Positions 1 to 5,026 of a stretch of DNA of 5,867 nucleotides are shown here, piece after piece (within the stretch, counting starts at the first letter, position 1; each line of letters starts with the position of its first letter). The notes under the pieces are model-generated. The model saw nothing but the letters and a program-made list of their open reading frames with translations. It was not told where the DNA came from and did no database searches. The position numbers were made by a program, and so were the translations under genes. Origin of the DNA: Nitriliruptoraceae bacterium (lineage in GTDB: Bacteria > Actinomycetota > Nitriliruptoria > Nitriliruptorales > Nitriliruptoraceae); NCBI GenBank assembly GCA_007120565.1, contig SKNK01000069.1:1-5867 (forward strand). The letters run 5' to 3'.

Positions 1-47
1 CGCAGGACCTCTTGGGTGATGGTGTCGATGAGCTGTTCGGTGTTCAC
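1..47 (-). CDS. 5' end of a gene leaving the window; putative BMC cargo protein with encapsulation-like helix
   Basis: Only the first 15 codons and part of the next are present, reading MNTEQLIDTITQEVLR. The GTG start at 47-45 overlaps the isomerase stop codon as GTGA, which is typical of translationally coupled operon genes. The peptide is a short amphipathic helix: L6, I7, I10, V14 and L15 lie on one face, with polar or charged residues between. Such helices at the N-terminus of aldehyde dehydrogenases, PduL-type phosphotransacylases and other enzymes are known encapsulation peptides for bacterial microcompartments. The neighbouring isomerase carries a similar helix that also starts TEQ-hydrophobic. 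Which enzyme follows cannot be told from 16 residues; a deoxyribose-phosphate aldolase, an aldehyde dehydrogenase or PduL would all fit. That a gene starts here is fairly sure; the cargo role is inference. Confidence 0.65.
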   Translation of the reverse strand, partial: MNTEQLIDTITQEVL

Positions 48-634
48 ACGAGTCTCGTTCCGTAACGCTCTTCGAGCTGACCGATCTTCTGGACGCGGCG
101 ACCGTGCCGCGGTTCGCCATGGGGCGTTGCCAGCCAGGTGTCGACGATCTGGCGGGCGAGGTTGTCTCCGAGCAGTCCCGCGCCGAGGGCCAGGACGTTG
201 GCGTAGTTGTGCTCACGGCTGTTGCGGGCGGAGGAGACGTCCCAGCAGGTCGCAGCACGGATGCCCGGCACCTTGTTGGCGGCGATGGCGGAGCCGATCC
301 CGGCACCGTCGATCACGATGCCAGCCTGGCACTCTCCGGTCGCGACCTTGCGTGCGACCTCATGGGCGATGTCGGGGTAGTCGACCGCGTCGGTGCTGCG
401 GGTCCCGCAATCGCGGACGATGAAGCCTTGGTCGCGCAGGTCGGCGGCGAGGCGCTCCTTGAGGTGGAAGCCTCCGTGGTCGGAGCCGACGGCGAGCACC
501 TGCAGCGGCCCGTCGGACCCTGATGACGGGTCCGGTGCCTGATCGCCGAGATCGGGGTTGGTCTCCAGGAAGCGACCGACGACGTCGGCGACGACCGCGC
601 GGACCTGCTCGGTGGTCGGCGTCGGGTCAGCCAT
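44..634 (-). CDS. rpiB: RpiB/LacAB-family sugar-phosphate isomerase with N-terminal encapsulation-peptide-like extension
   Basis: This 196-residue protein interconverts an aldose and a ketose phosphate, probably ribose 5-phosphate and ribulose 5-phosphate by family. The RpiB domain covers about residues 44-196, with the DHGGF nucleotide-like fold motif at 52-56, DYPDIA at 85-90, AANKVPGIRAA at 118-128 and SREHN at 139-143; H142 matches the ring-opening histidine of E. coli RpiB. The position of the E. coli catalytic cysteine (ICGTGVG) reads IDGAGIG here, so the base is Asp109 and not Cys. Residues 1-43, absent from normal RpiB (about 150 residues), form an amphipathic helix (about 7-23) and a Pro/Asp/Ser-rich linker, the layout of a microcompartment encapsulation peptide. 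The ATG at 634 overlaps the regulator's stop by 8 bases and removes a long out-of-frame extension. RpiB with BMC targeting is a hallmark of SPU-type loci. The family call is sure; substrate and encapsulation are inferred. Confidence 0.9.
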   Translation of the reverse strand: MADPTPTTEQVRAVVADVVGRFLETNPDLGDQAPDPSSGSDGPLQVLAVGSDHGGFHLKERLAADLRDQGFIVRDCGTRSTDAVDYPDIAHEVARKVATGECQAGIVIDGAGIGSAIAANKVPGIRAATCWDVSSARNSREHNYANVLALGAGLLGDNLARQIVDTWLATPHGEPRHGRRVQKIGQLEERYGTRLV

Positions 635-1424
635 GGTCGCCACCGGTCGGAGCCTCGCCGAGCAGTTCGACGCGGTACTCGTAGCGGCCGGGAACGAAGG
701 CCAGCTGGGTCCACTCGAGGGGCAGGTCCTTAGCCGTCCACGTGCATCGTTGGATCTGGAGCAGGGCGGTGCCGACATCGCAGCCGAGCAGCTCGGCCTC
801 GGTCGCGCCGGCGAGGACGGGCTGGATCGTCTCGGCGCCGTGGCGGGGGACCAGGTCCGGCGAAGCCTCGCCCAACAGCGCGTACAGCGAGCTGCCCTCG
901 AGCGTGCCGCGGGCGATGCGCCAGTCGTGGGCGCCGAGGACCGGCAAGGGCAGCCACGTCCTGGACAGTCCGATCGGGTCACCGTCGGCGACGAGCAGCC
1001 GTTCGAGGAAGCGGCACGGTGTGCCCTCATCCACCTCGAGGTCCTGGCACACCCTGGCGGGAGCGTCCACGACCGCCGAATCCAGGACGCGGTGCGACGG
1101 GCGGTAGCCCTGGCTGCGGAGGAGCTCCGTGAAGGAGGTCAGCACCGGAACGTGCTGGATCTTGGGTGTGGTGACGAAGGTGCCCTTGCCCTGCACGCGG
1201 TGGACCAACCCCTCGGCCTGCAGGTCGCCGACGGCCTGGCGGATCGTCGACCGCGACACGCCGTAGGTCTCCTCGAGTTCGGCCTCGGTGGGCAGCCGGT
1301 CGCCCGGTCGCAGCCCCCGGTCCTCGATCTCTGCTCGGAGTGCCTCACGCAACTGCACGTACAGCGGGAGTGCCGCGTGCGCGTCACGGGAGGGCAGCCG
1401 AGGGCGTGCGAGGAGATTCGTCAT
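627..1424 (-). CDS. GntR-family transcriptional regulator with UTRA ligand-binding domain (HutC-type)
   Basis: A 265-residue regulator. The N-terminal winged helix-turn-helix spans about residues 19-84: PLYVQLREALRAEI, then GLRPGDRLPTEAEL (37-50), the recognition segment YGVSRSTIRQAVGDL (54-68) and the wing GLVHRVQGKGTFV (72-84). The rest, about 100-255, matches the UTRA effector-binding fold, including PCRFLERLLVADGDPIGLSRTWLP. HutC-type regulators usually bind sugars, sugar phosphates or small acids and repress the adjacent operon. As the first gene before the sugar-phosphate isomerase, overlapping it by 8 bases, it is likely the local repressor, with a sugar phosphate as possible effector. 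The start at 1424 was chosen because it sits directly behind a good promoter and gives the usual GntR N-terminus. The upstream GTG at 1502 would add 26 residues encoded by the promoter itself. There is no Shine-Dalgarno, which fits a leaderless message. Confidence 0.9.
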   Translation of the reverse strand: MTNLLARPRLPSRDAHAALPLYVQLREALRAEIEDRGLRPGDRLPTEAELEETYGVSRSTIRQAVGDLQAEGLVHRVQGKGTFVTTPKIQHVPVLTSFTELLRSQGYRPSHRVLDSAVVDAPARVCQDLEVDEGTPCRFLERLLVADGDPIGLSRTWLPLPVLGAHDWRIARGTLEGSSLYALLGEASPDLVPRHGAETIQPVLAGATEAELLGCDVGTALLQIQRCTWTAKDLPLEWTQLAFVPGRYEYRVELLGEAPTGGDHG

Positions 1425-1439
1425 GATGACATGATCATG
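1421..1439. promoter_or_regulatory. Putative GntR operator overlapping the -10 box and start codon
   Basis: The 19 bases TCATGATGACATGATCATG contain the 10-bp palindrome CATGATCATG (1430-1439) and the inverted repeat ATGAT-N6-ATCAT (1423-1438). They cover the -10 hexamer, the expected transcription start and the regulator's ATG. A repressor bound here would block its own promoter, as is usual for GntR family members. The site lacks the GT-N-AC core common in HutC operators, so the assignment is tentative. Confidence 0.4.
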
Positions 1440-1462
1440 CCCGGGCGCCGTCGCCCTGTCAA
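1434..1462 (-). promoter_or_regulatory. Sigma-70-type promoter of the GntR-isomerase operon
   Basis: On the minus strand a perfect -35 TTGACA (1462-1457) is followed by a 17-base spacer and CATGAT (1439-1434), which matches the -10 consensus at four of six bases. Transcription would start around 1424-1428, that is at or within a few bases of the regulator's ATG (1424-1422), predicting a leaderless mRNA. The hexamers and spacing are seen directly; the start site is inferred. Confidence 0.65.
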
Positions 1463-1550
1463 CGTAGAGGGGCATGTTCGGGTCGAGAGCGTTCGCCATC
1501 ACGTCTTCGACGCTCGGCCACCATCCGCGTTCGCGCTGTCGCCCGGGAAG

Positions 1551-1556
1551 TAGGCT
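1551..1556 (+). promoter_or_regulatory. Possible -10 box (TAGGCT) for the small membrane protein gene
   Basis: TAGGCT fits the TANNNT -10 pattern of actinobacterial housekeeping promoters. It would start transcription near 1563 and give a roughly 20-base leader containing the Shine-Dalgarno GGAGGAG (1570-1576). No good -35 hexamer is visible at the right distance, so this is a weak call. Confidence 0.35.
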
Positions 1557-1582
1557 GGCGACACGCGATGGAGGAGTCAGCG

Positions 1583-1762
1583 GTGGCGGTCTCCCACGGG
1601 GGCATGCAGCGTTCGCTCGAGATGATGAAGGAGATGGCTCGCAGCGGGGGCCGACTCGAGCGCGACCGGTTCGACCACTTCCTGCCCTACGTGGTGCTGA
1701 CCGTCGTGGGGATCGGTGTGGCGGTGTTCCTCGTGATCCGACTGATCATGTGGCTGTTCTGA
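1583..1762 (+). CDS. Small single-pass membrane protein, unknown function
   Basis: A 59-residue protein not recognised as any named family. The N-terminal half (about 8-30) is an amphipathic, methionine-rich and charged helix (MQRSLEMMKEMA, then RLERDRF). Residues 33-58 form one strongly hydrophobic transmembrane helix, FLPYVVLTVVGIGVAVFLVI followed by RLIMWLF. The GTG at 1583 was chosen because GGAGGAG (1570-1576) lies six bases upstream; the in-frame ATG at 1568 would add only MEESA and has no ribosome-binding site of its own. The gene stands alone, divergent from the GntR regulator, with 158 bases between the two start codons. With so short a C-terminal tail after the helix, it resembles a tail-anchored protein whose soluble part would face the cytoplasm. 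Coding status is supported by the ribosome-binding site, the coherent membrane segment and the stem-loop right after the stop. Confidence 0.7.
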   Translation: MAVSHGGMQRSLEMMKEMARSGGRLERDRFDHFLPYVVLTVVGIGVAVFLVIRLIMWLF

Positions 1763-1764
1763 CG

Positions 1765-1817
1765 GCTGCCGATCCCCTCACCCCGGCACGCGGTCGAGCT
1801 ACGCTGCCATCGGCGGC
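1765..1817 (+). terminator. Stem-loop terminator candidate after the small membrane protein gene
   Basis: Two bases after the stop codon, GCTGCCGAT (1765-1773) pairs with ATCGGCGGC (1809-1817), giving nine pairs with one G-U. Inside it a second stem stacks directly on the right arm: GGCA and GCG (1785-1792, one bulged C) pair with CGC and TGCC (1802-1808). TTGTC follows. Position and strength fit a transcription terminator, although the T-run is short. Confidence 0.45.
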
Positions 1818-1913
1818 TTGTCACGCCTGACCTTCACCCCGGCCCCCGCGCGGCCGGCAACGCGAAGGCCAAGGGGACCTCGAGTGCTCGACAAGGATCT
1901 CGGCGTGGCCTCA

Positions 1914-1948
1914 CGGTCACGACCGCCGGGATCAGGACCGTCTTGGTC
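1914..1948. repeat. Cluster of GGTC/GACC inverted repeats upstream of the DUF4287-type gene
   Basis: CGGTC-AC-GACCG (1914-1925) is a perfect inverted repeat, followed by GACC-GTCTT-GGTC (1936-1948). An unrelated repeat, TCGAG-TG-CTCGA, lies at 1880-1891. They sit 80-150 bases upstream of the next start codon in the otherwise empty stretch 1763-2027. They could be operator half-sites; short GC-rich repeats also arise by chance. No convincing promoter or further gene was seen in this gap. Confidence 0.25.
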
Positions 1949-2027
1949 ATGCCACCTGACGTGTCACCGGTAGGTCGATGAGCGCGGGTCGTCGATCAGG
2001 CCGGTCGAGACACGAGAGGTCGGAACG

Positions 2028-2696
2028 ATGACCCGACAGGAGTCCTTCAAGCGGCGCATCCGTGAGCGGATGGCCAAGACGGGTGAACGCTACGGCGCGG
2101 CGCGCCGGGTGCTGATCGAGAAGGCCGGCGAACCCGCTCACGACGAGGCCACCACACGCCGGTGGATCGCCGAACCCGAGATCGGGGATGACGCGGTGCT
2201 CGAGGCGACGGGACGCCGCTGGAACGACTGGTGCGACCTGATCGATGCGTGGCCAGGCAACGAGGATGGCCACGCCGCCATCGCGGCTCACGTGCACGAG
2301 GAGCACGGCATCCCTGGCTGGTGGGCGCAGAGCATCACCGTGGGCTACGAGCGCATCACGGGACGCCGCCTACCGCACCAACGCCCGGACGGCACGTTCA
2401 GCGCAGGCCGATCACGGACGGTGAGGGTCGACACCGCGGTGCTGCGGGAGATGCTGCTCGACGACGCCGACCGCGCCGAACTGTTCCCCGGCCTCGACAC
2501 CGAGCTCCGCTCGCGCCCGACGTCCAAGAACGTCCGGCTCGCGATGGACGAGGGCGCCGCGGAGATCGCCCTGGCCCCACTCGACGATGGCCGTGTCAAG
2601 GTGACCATCTCCCACGAGCGGCTGCCGGAGTACGAGGCCGTCGATCGCTGGAAGCGCTTCTGGGGCGAGTGGCTCGACGCGCTCCACGAGGCCTGA
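2028..2696 (+). CDS. DUF4287-type protein with C-terminal SRPBCC/AHSA1-like region
   Basis: A soluble 222-residue protein. Residues 1-30 (KRRIRERMAKTGERYGAARR) and 40-130, with TTRRWIAEPE, a tryptophan-rich HGIPGWWAQSITVGYERITG (93-112) and the GRRLPHQRPDGTFSAGRSRT tail, resemble the DUF4287 family. The last 90 residues, ending in EAVDRWKRFWGEWLDALHEA, look like the end of an SRPBCC/AHSA1-type fold, which often binds small hydrophobic ligands. No enzymatic activity is established for this arrangement and none is claimed. The ATG is preceded by GAGAGG (2014-2019) at eight bases. It seems monocistronic: it stands 265 bases behind the small membrane protein and converges on the exporter gene 55 bases downstream. 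Family recognition is from memory of motif patterns and needs a domain search; that the gene is real is near certain. Confidence 0.85.
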   Translation: MTRQESFKRRIRERMAKTGERYGAARRVLIEKAGEPAHDEATTRRWIAEPEIGDDAVLEATGRRWNDWCDLIDAWPGNEDGHAAIAAHVHEEHGIPGWWAQSITVGYERITGRRLPHQRPDGTFSAGRSRTVRVDTAVLREMLLDDADRAELFPGLDTELRSRPTSKNVRLAMDEGAAEIALAPLDDGRVKVTISHERLPEYEAVDRWKRFWGEWLDALHEA

Positions 2697-2713
2697 TCGG
2701 TCGCCCTCTGATC

Positions 2714-2735
2714 GGTCGGCGCGCCCCGCCCGACC
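2714..2735. terminator. Hairpin between convergent genes, possible bidirectional terminator
   Basis: GGTCGG (2714-2719) and CCGACC (2730-2735) form a six-pair stem with a ten-base GC-rich loop in the 55-base gap between two converging stop codons. There is no T-run on either side. Its location favours a shared terminator of the non-canonical kind seen in high-GC genomes, but the stem is short. Confidence 0.35.
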
Positions 2736-2751
2736 CACCGCGCTGAGGTGG

Positions 2752-3732
2752 TCAGACGGGGTGCGTCGCCTCGATGGTGGCCGGGGGTGCGGGCGGGACC
2801 GGTCCGGTGTCATCGCGCTGGACGATCAGGATGCCGACGACGATGCAGATACCGCCGATGAGCTGCCACAACCCAGGGAGCTCGGCGAGCAGGACCCAGG
2901 CGACGAGCACGGCGAAGAGCACCTCGGTCAGCGCGACGAAGGACGCCACCCGTGTCCCCAGGCGCAGGATCGCCCGGATCCCGGTCACGTAGGCGACGAC
3001 CGTGGACATCACGACCAACCACGCGGCGGGCACCAACCAGCTGACCGAGAACCCGGCCAGGACGGTGTCGCTCGTGCCGAAGCTCAACGGCACGACGCCC
3101 ACCAGACCGGCCACGCCGATCACCACGGCGCCGACCGCGGTTCCGCCAGCGGCCATGATCAGGGGCGGCAGGTCCTCGTCCTGCCGAGCGGAGATCACGA
3201 AGAAGCCGGCGAGGCACACCGCGGCGAGCAGCCCCCAGGCGACACCGACCGGGTCCACCCCGGATGCGCCCGCCACCTCGATCACGAACGCGAGTCCGAC
3301 GATGGTCAACCCGGCACCGAACAGGGTGGCCCGCCGCGGAAGGGTCCGGCTGCGCACCGAGGTCCACGCCAACAGCATCACCGGTGCCAGGAACTCGAGC
3401 AGCAGGGCCACGCCGACGTCGAGGGTGCGCACCGCGTTGAAGAAGGCCAACTGCGTCCCGGCCATCGCAACGACGCCGTAGAGGACGAGCGTGCGGATCG
3501 AAGCACCCCGTAGCCGGATCCGGCCCCGTAGCGAGATCGCCGCCGCGATGCTCAGCAGGATCGCGGCGCCCCCGAGGCGCACCAGGACGGCCGACCCGGC
3601 GGTCCACCCCGTCTCGATCAGCGCCTTGGCCATGGCCCCGGATGAGCCGAAGGTCGCGGCGGAAGCGATCGCCATGACCAACCCCGCACGGACCGCCTTG
3701 CGGCGGGCCCCCGGGTCGACCACGACCGACAT
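2752..3732 (-). CDS. EamA/DMT-superfamily transporter (RhtA-like exporter)
   Basis: A 326-residue integral membrane protein with about ten hydrophobic helices arranged as two EamA repeats (about 13-152 and 164-305), the standard architecture and length of the drug/metabolite transporter superfamily. Each repeat ends in the usual glutamate-containing helix: LLEFLAPVMLLAW near 111-123 and ALTEVLFAVLVAWVLLAE near 267-284. EamA proteins mostly export amino acids or other small metabolites; the substrate cannot be read from sequence. The N-terminus (GLVMAIASAATFGSSGAMAK) resembles members often annotated as threonine/homoserine exporters. The ATG at 3732 was preferred over the GTG at 3735 because GGAG (3741-3738) is then five bases away. 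The C-terminal tail after residue 306 is proline-rich and cytoplasmic. It is probably transcribed alone, 151 bases downstream of the pentapeptide gene on the same strand. Confidence 0.93.
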   Translation of the reverse strand: MSVVVDPGARRKAVRAGLVMAIASAATFGSSGAMAKALIETGWTAGSAVLVRLGGAAILLSIAAAISLRGRIRLRGASIRTLVLYGVVAMAGTQLAFFNAVRTLDVGVALLLEFLAPVMLLAWTSVRSRTLPRRATLFGAGLTIVGLAFVIEVAGASGVDPVGVAWGLLAAVCLAGFFVISARQDEDLPPLIMAAGGTAVGAVVIGVAGLVGVVPLSFGTSDTVLAGFSVSWLVPAAWLVVMSTVVAYVTGIRAILRLGTRVASFVALTEVLFAVLVAWVLLAELPGLWQLIGGICIVVGILIVQRDDTGPVPPAPPATIEATHPV

Positions 3733-3810
3733 CACAGCTCCAACGGCATCCGTCCGGACGGCGGTTGCGCCCCGGATCGAAGCGCCGACGGTACGCCACC
3801 GGGCATCAAG

Positions 3811-3851
3811 CGTGGAGCCGCGCGACCCGTGTCATGTTGTGTCGCTCCACG
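3811..3851 (-). terminator. Inverted repeat between pentapeptide and exporter genes, possible terminator
   Basis: CGTGGAGC (3811-3818) is exactly complementary to GCTCCACG (3844-3851), and an inner GAC/GTC pair could extend the stem with a bulge. It lies 33 bases after the pentapeptide-repeat gene's stop codon and about 80 bases before the exporter's ATG. It could end the first transcript or be an operator for the second. No T-run follows on the minus strand. Confidence 0.35.
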
Positions 3852-3883
3852 GTTCGGGGTCCCCTCCGCCAGGTGGCCCCACC

Positions 3884-4510
3884 TCACCTCACCTCGGCGC
3901 CGAGGGACTCGGCGAGGCGGACGGCGCCGGCCAGGTCGAGGATCACGCCCTCGAGCAGAGCGTCACCCAAGGTCACCCCGTCGAGCCGCGCGTCGCGCAG
4001 ATCGGCGCCCTTCAGGATCGTCTGGCGCAGCACCGCCTGGGTGAGGTCCGCGCCGGACAGGTCGGCGTCGGTGAGGTCGGCTTCGGCGAGGTCCGCGTGA
4101 GCCAGCCGCAGTCCGGCCAGGGGCTGCTTGCGCAGGTCCGCCGAACGCAGGTTGACGTACGAGAAGTCGCCACCCTGGATCGTCAGGCCGAGCAGTACGG
4201 CCTCGGTGAGGTCACTGCCCGTCAACTTGCAACCCCGCAGGGTCGCGGTCGACAACCGAGCGGCGACGAAACTGCAGTTGGTGAACACCGAGCCATCGTG
4301 GACCGAACCGCTCAGATCCGCCCCGGCCAGGTCGCAGGTGATGAACGACGCGCCGGTCGTGCAGGCGTCGGTCAGGTCGGCGCCGCGCAGCAGGCAGCGC
4401 TCGAACCGAGCACCATCGAGACGAGCACCAGCGAACTCCGCGCCGGTGAGATCCTCACCGACGTGCGCGATCGGTTCGGTGCTCGTCTCGGGTGCCTGCG
4501 GGTCGTCCAG
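3884..4510 (-). CDS. Pentapeptide-repeat protein, apparently started at CTG
   Basis: Built almost entirely of A(D/N)LXX-type pentapeptides, which fold as a right-handed quadrilateral beta-helix. From the proposed start at 4510 it has 208 residues. Repeats begin at residue 19 (GEDLTGAEFAGARLDGARF) and run to about 192, for example LRGADLTDA (41-49), LAGADLSGS (61-69) and LAEADLTDADLSGADLTQA (141-159); the tail is LAGAVRLAESLGAEVR. This size and tail resemble Qnr/MfpA-like members, but binding to DNA gyrase cannot be claimed. The frame is open from the upstream TAG (4516-4514), yet the first ATG, GTG or TTG in frame is a GTG at 4288, which would delete 74 residues and about eleven repeats. The CTG at 4510, with GAGGAG (4525-4520) nine bases before it, gives a sensible N-terminus (MDDPQAPETSTEP). 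Readthrough of the TAG is the alternative. Confidence 0.85.
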   Translation of the reverse strand: MDDPQAPETSTEPIAHVGEDLTGAEFAGARLDGARFERCLLRGADLTDACTTGASFITCDLAGADLSGSVHDGSVFTNCSFVAARLSTATLRGCKLTGSDLTEAVLLGLTIQGGDFSYVNLRSADLRKQPLAGLRLAHADLAEADLTDADLSGADLTQAVLRQTILKGADLRDARLDGVTLGDALLEGVILDLAGAVRLAESLGAEVR

Positions 4511-4513
4511 GGC

Positions 4514-4813
4514 CTACTGCTCCTCGGCGTCCTGTTGCACGAGGGTCAGCTGTGGCCCTTCCGGGGTGTCCTCGACGTCGAGGACGCTCTCGGCGAGCGG
4601 CTCCGCGAGTTCGGGAGCCACGTAGATGTCGGTGCCGTCCTGTTCGGTGACGTGGTCACCGTCGACGGGCTCTTCGGTGAAGGCGAGCGCCAGCGCTGCC
4701 TGCCCCGACTCATCGGGCTGGGCGAAGACCCGGACACCGAAGTGTTCGGGGACCTCCTGAGCGGAGCGAGCATCCTTGAGGACGCTGACGGCGGGGGAGG
4801 AGACCTGCAACAC
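4514..4813 (-). CDS. HesB/IscA-like protein lacking all cysteines
   Basis: A 99-residue protein whose pattern follows the HesB/IscA (A-type Fe-S carrier) fold: the opening LQVSSPAVSVLKDA (2-15), the strand GVRVFAQP (26-33), ALALAFTEEPVDGDHVTEQDG (40-60), IYVAPELAEPLAESVLDV (63-80) and a final GPQLTLVQQ strand. The three cysteines that bind iron or clusters in true carriers are absent; the protein has no cysteine, so it is unlikely to carry an Fe-S cluster. Such cysteine-free homologues are common in Actinobacteria and have no settled role. The GTG at 4813 was chosen over the ATG at 4888 because it gives the normal family N-terminus and has GGA eight bases upstream, whereas the longer form adds 25 unmatched residues. 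It ends with a TAG three bases before the pentapeptide gene's CTG, so the two are probably one transcription unit. Confidence 0.78.
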   Translation of the reverse strand: MLQVSSPAVSVLKDARSAQEVPEHFGVRVFAQPDESGQAALALAFTEEPVDGDHVTEQDGTDIYVAPELAEPLAESVLDVEDTPEGPQLTLVQQDAEEQ

Positions 4814-4832
4814 GGGATGTTCCGAGGATCGG

Positions 4833-4854
4833 GTACGTGGTGCCTGCACCGTAC
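4833..4854. promoter_or_regulatory. Inverted repeat in the HesB-like gene's upstream region, operator or leader hairpin
   Basis: GTAC-(GT)-GGTGC-CT-GCACC-GTAC: nine complementary pairs around a two-base centre, with a two-base bulge on one arm. It lies 20-41 bases upstream of the GTG at 4813, where a repressor site or a hairpin in the mRNA leader would act. No convincing -10/-35 pair was found beside it. Confidence 0.4.
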
Positions 4855-4951
4855 AAGCGTGACCGGTGGCGCGCAGAGGGCCAGACATGGACGGATGGGC
4901 GCGGCCGTGGTCACCAAGCGTTACGTTGACGGCGACCAGGCGCGCATGAAG

Positions 4952-4973
4952 GTGAGTGGGGCGCCAGGCTCAC
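4952..4973. promoter_or_regulatory. Imperfect inverted repeat upstream of lutC
   Basis: GTGAG (4952-4956) and CTCAC (4969-4973) are complementary, and inner TGG/CCA (4957-4959 and 4964-4966) extends the stem around a GGCG loop with a GG bulge. It lies about 53 bases before the lutC ATG in the 213-base divergent gap, where an operator for a lactate-responsive regulator could sit. The evidence is only symmetry and position. Confidence 0.25.
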
Positions 4974-5017
4974 GCGCAGGCCTACGCCGACGGACCGGCT
5001 CGGTGTGGCCTCTGGCC

Positions 5018-5023
5018 AGGAGG
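5018..5023 (+). promoter_or_regulatory. Shine-Dalgarno AGGAGG of lutC, close to the start
   Basis: AGGAGG is a full match to the 16S rRNA tail but ends only three bases before the ATG at 5027, closer than the usual five to nine. It still marks 5027 as the best start; the in-frame GTG at 5003 has no such site, and TTG at 5048 would be an alternative at a longer distance. Confidence 0.6.
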
Positions 5024-5026
5024 TGC

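Noticed and set aside
635..1030. In-frame upstream extension of the isomerase to 328 residues
   Set aside because: The extra 132 residues are arginine- and serine-rich and overlap the GntR gene in another frame; the ATG at 634 gives a coherent N-terminus.
1425..1502. Longer GntR start at 1502
   Set aside because: The added 26 residues would be encoded by the TTGACA promoter and the operator-like repeat, and do not resemble GntR proteins.
558..1553. 331-residue open frame on the plus strand
   Set aside because: It is antisense to the GntR and isomerase genes, shows no recognisable family and is a typical GC-rich shadow frame.
2693..2718. Direct repeat CTGATCGGTCG, two copies 15 bases apart, at the end of the DUF4287-type gene
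   Set aside because: It is a short local duplication in a gap between convergent genes, with no sign of a mobile element or attachment site.
2761..3513. 250-residue plus-strand frame opposite the exporter
   Set aside because: The Asp/Gly/His-rich low-complexity translation is antisense to a clear ten-helix transporter.
3750..3761. Perfect palindrome CCGTCCGGACGG before the exporter gene
   Set aside because: A 12-bp GC palindrome is expected about once or twice in a window of this size and composition, and nothing else supports it as an operator.
3880..3894. Three tandem CACCT units at the pentapeptide gene's stop codon
   Set aside because: The units are too short and partly coding; this looks like simple-sequence slippage with no evident role.
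4814..4888. Longer start of the HesB-like gene at 4888
   Set aside because: It adds 25 residues outside the family and has no ribosome-binding site; the GTG at 4813 gives the normal N-terminus.
4926..4954. TTGACG as a -35 box for lutC
   Set aside because: No acceptable -10 hexamer lies 16-18 bases downstream; CATGAA is only 13 bases away.
3491..5026. Very long plus-strand open frame running into lutC (705 residues in total)
   Set aside because: It is antisense to the exporter, pentapeptide and HesB-like genes. Its repetitive stretch is the reverse reading of the pentapeptide repeats. Only the part from 5027 matches a known family.
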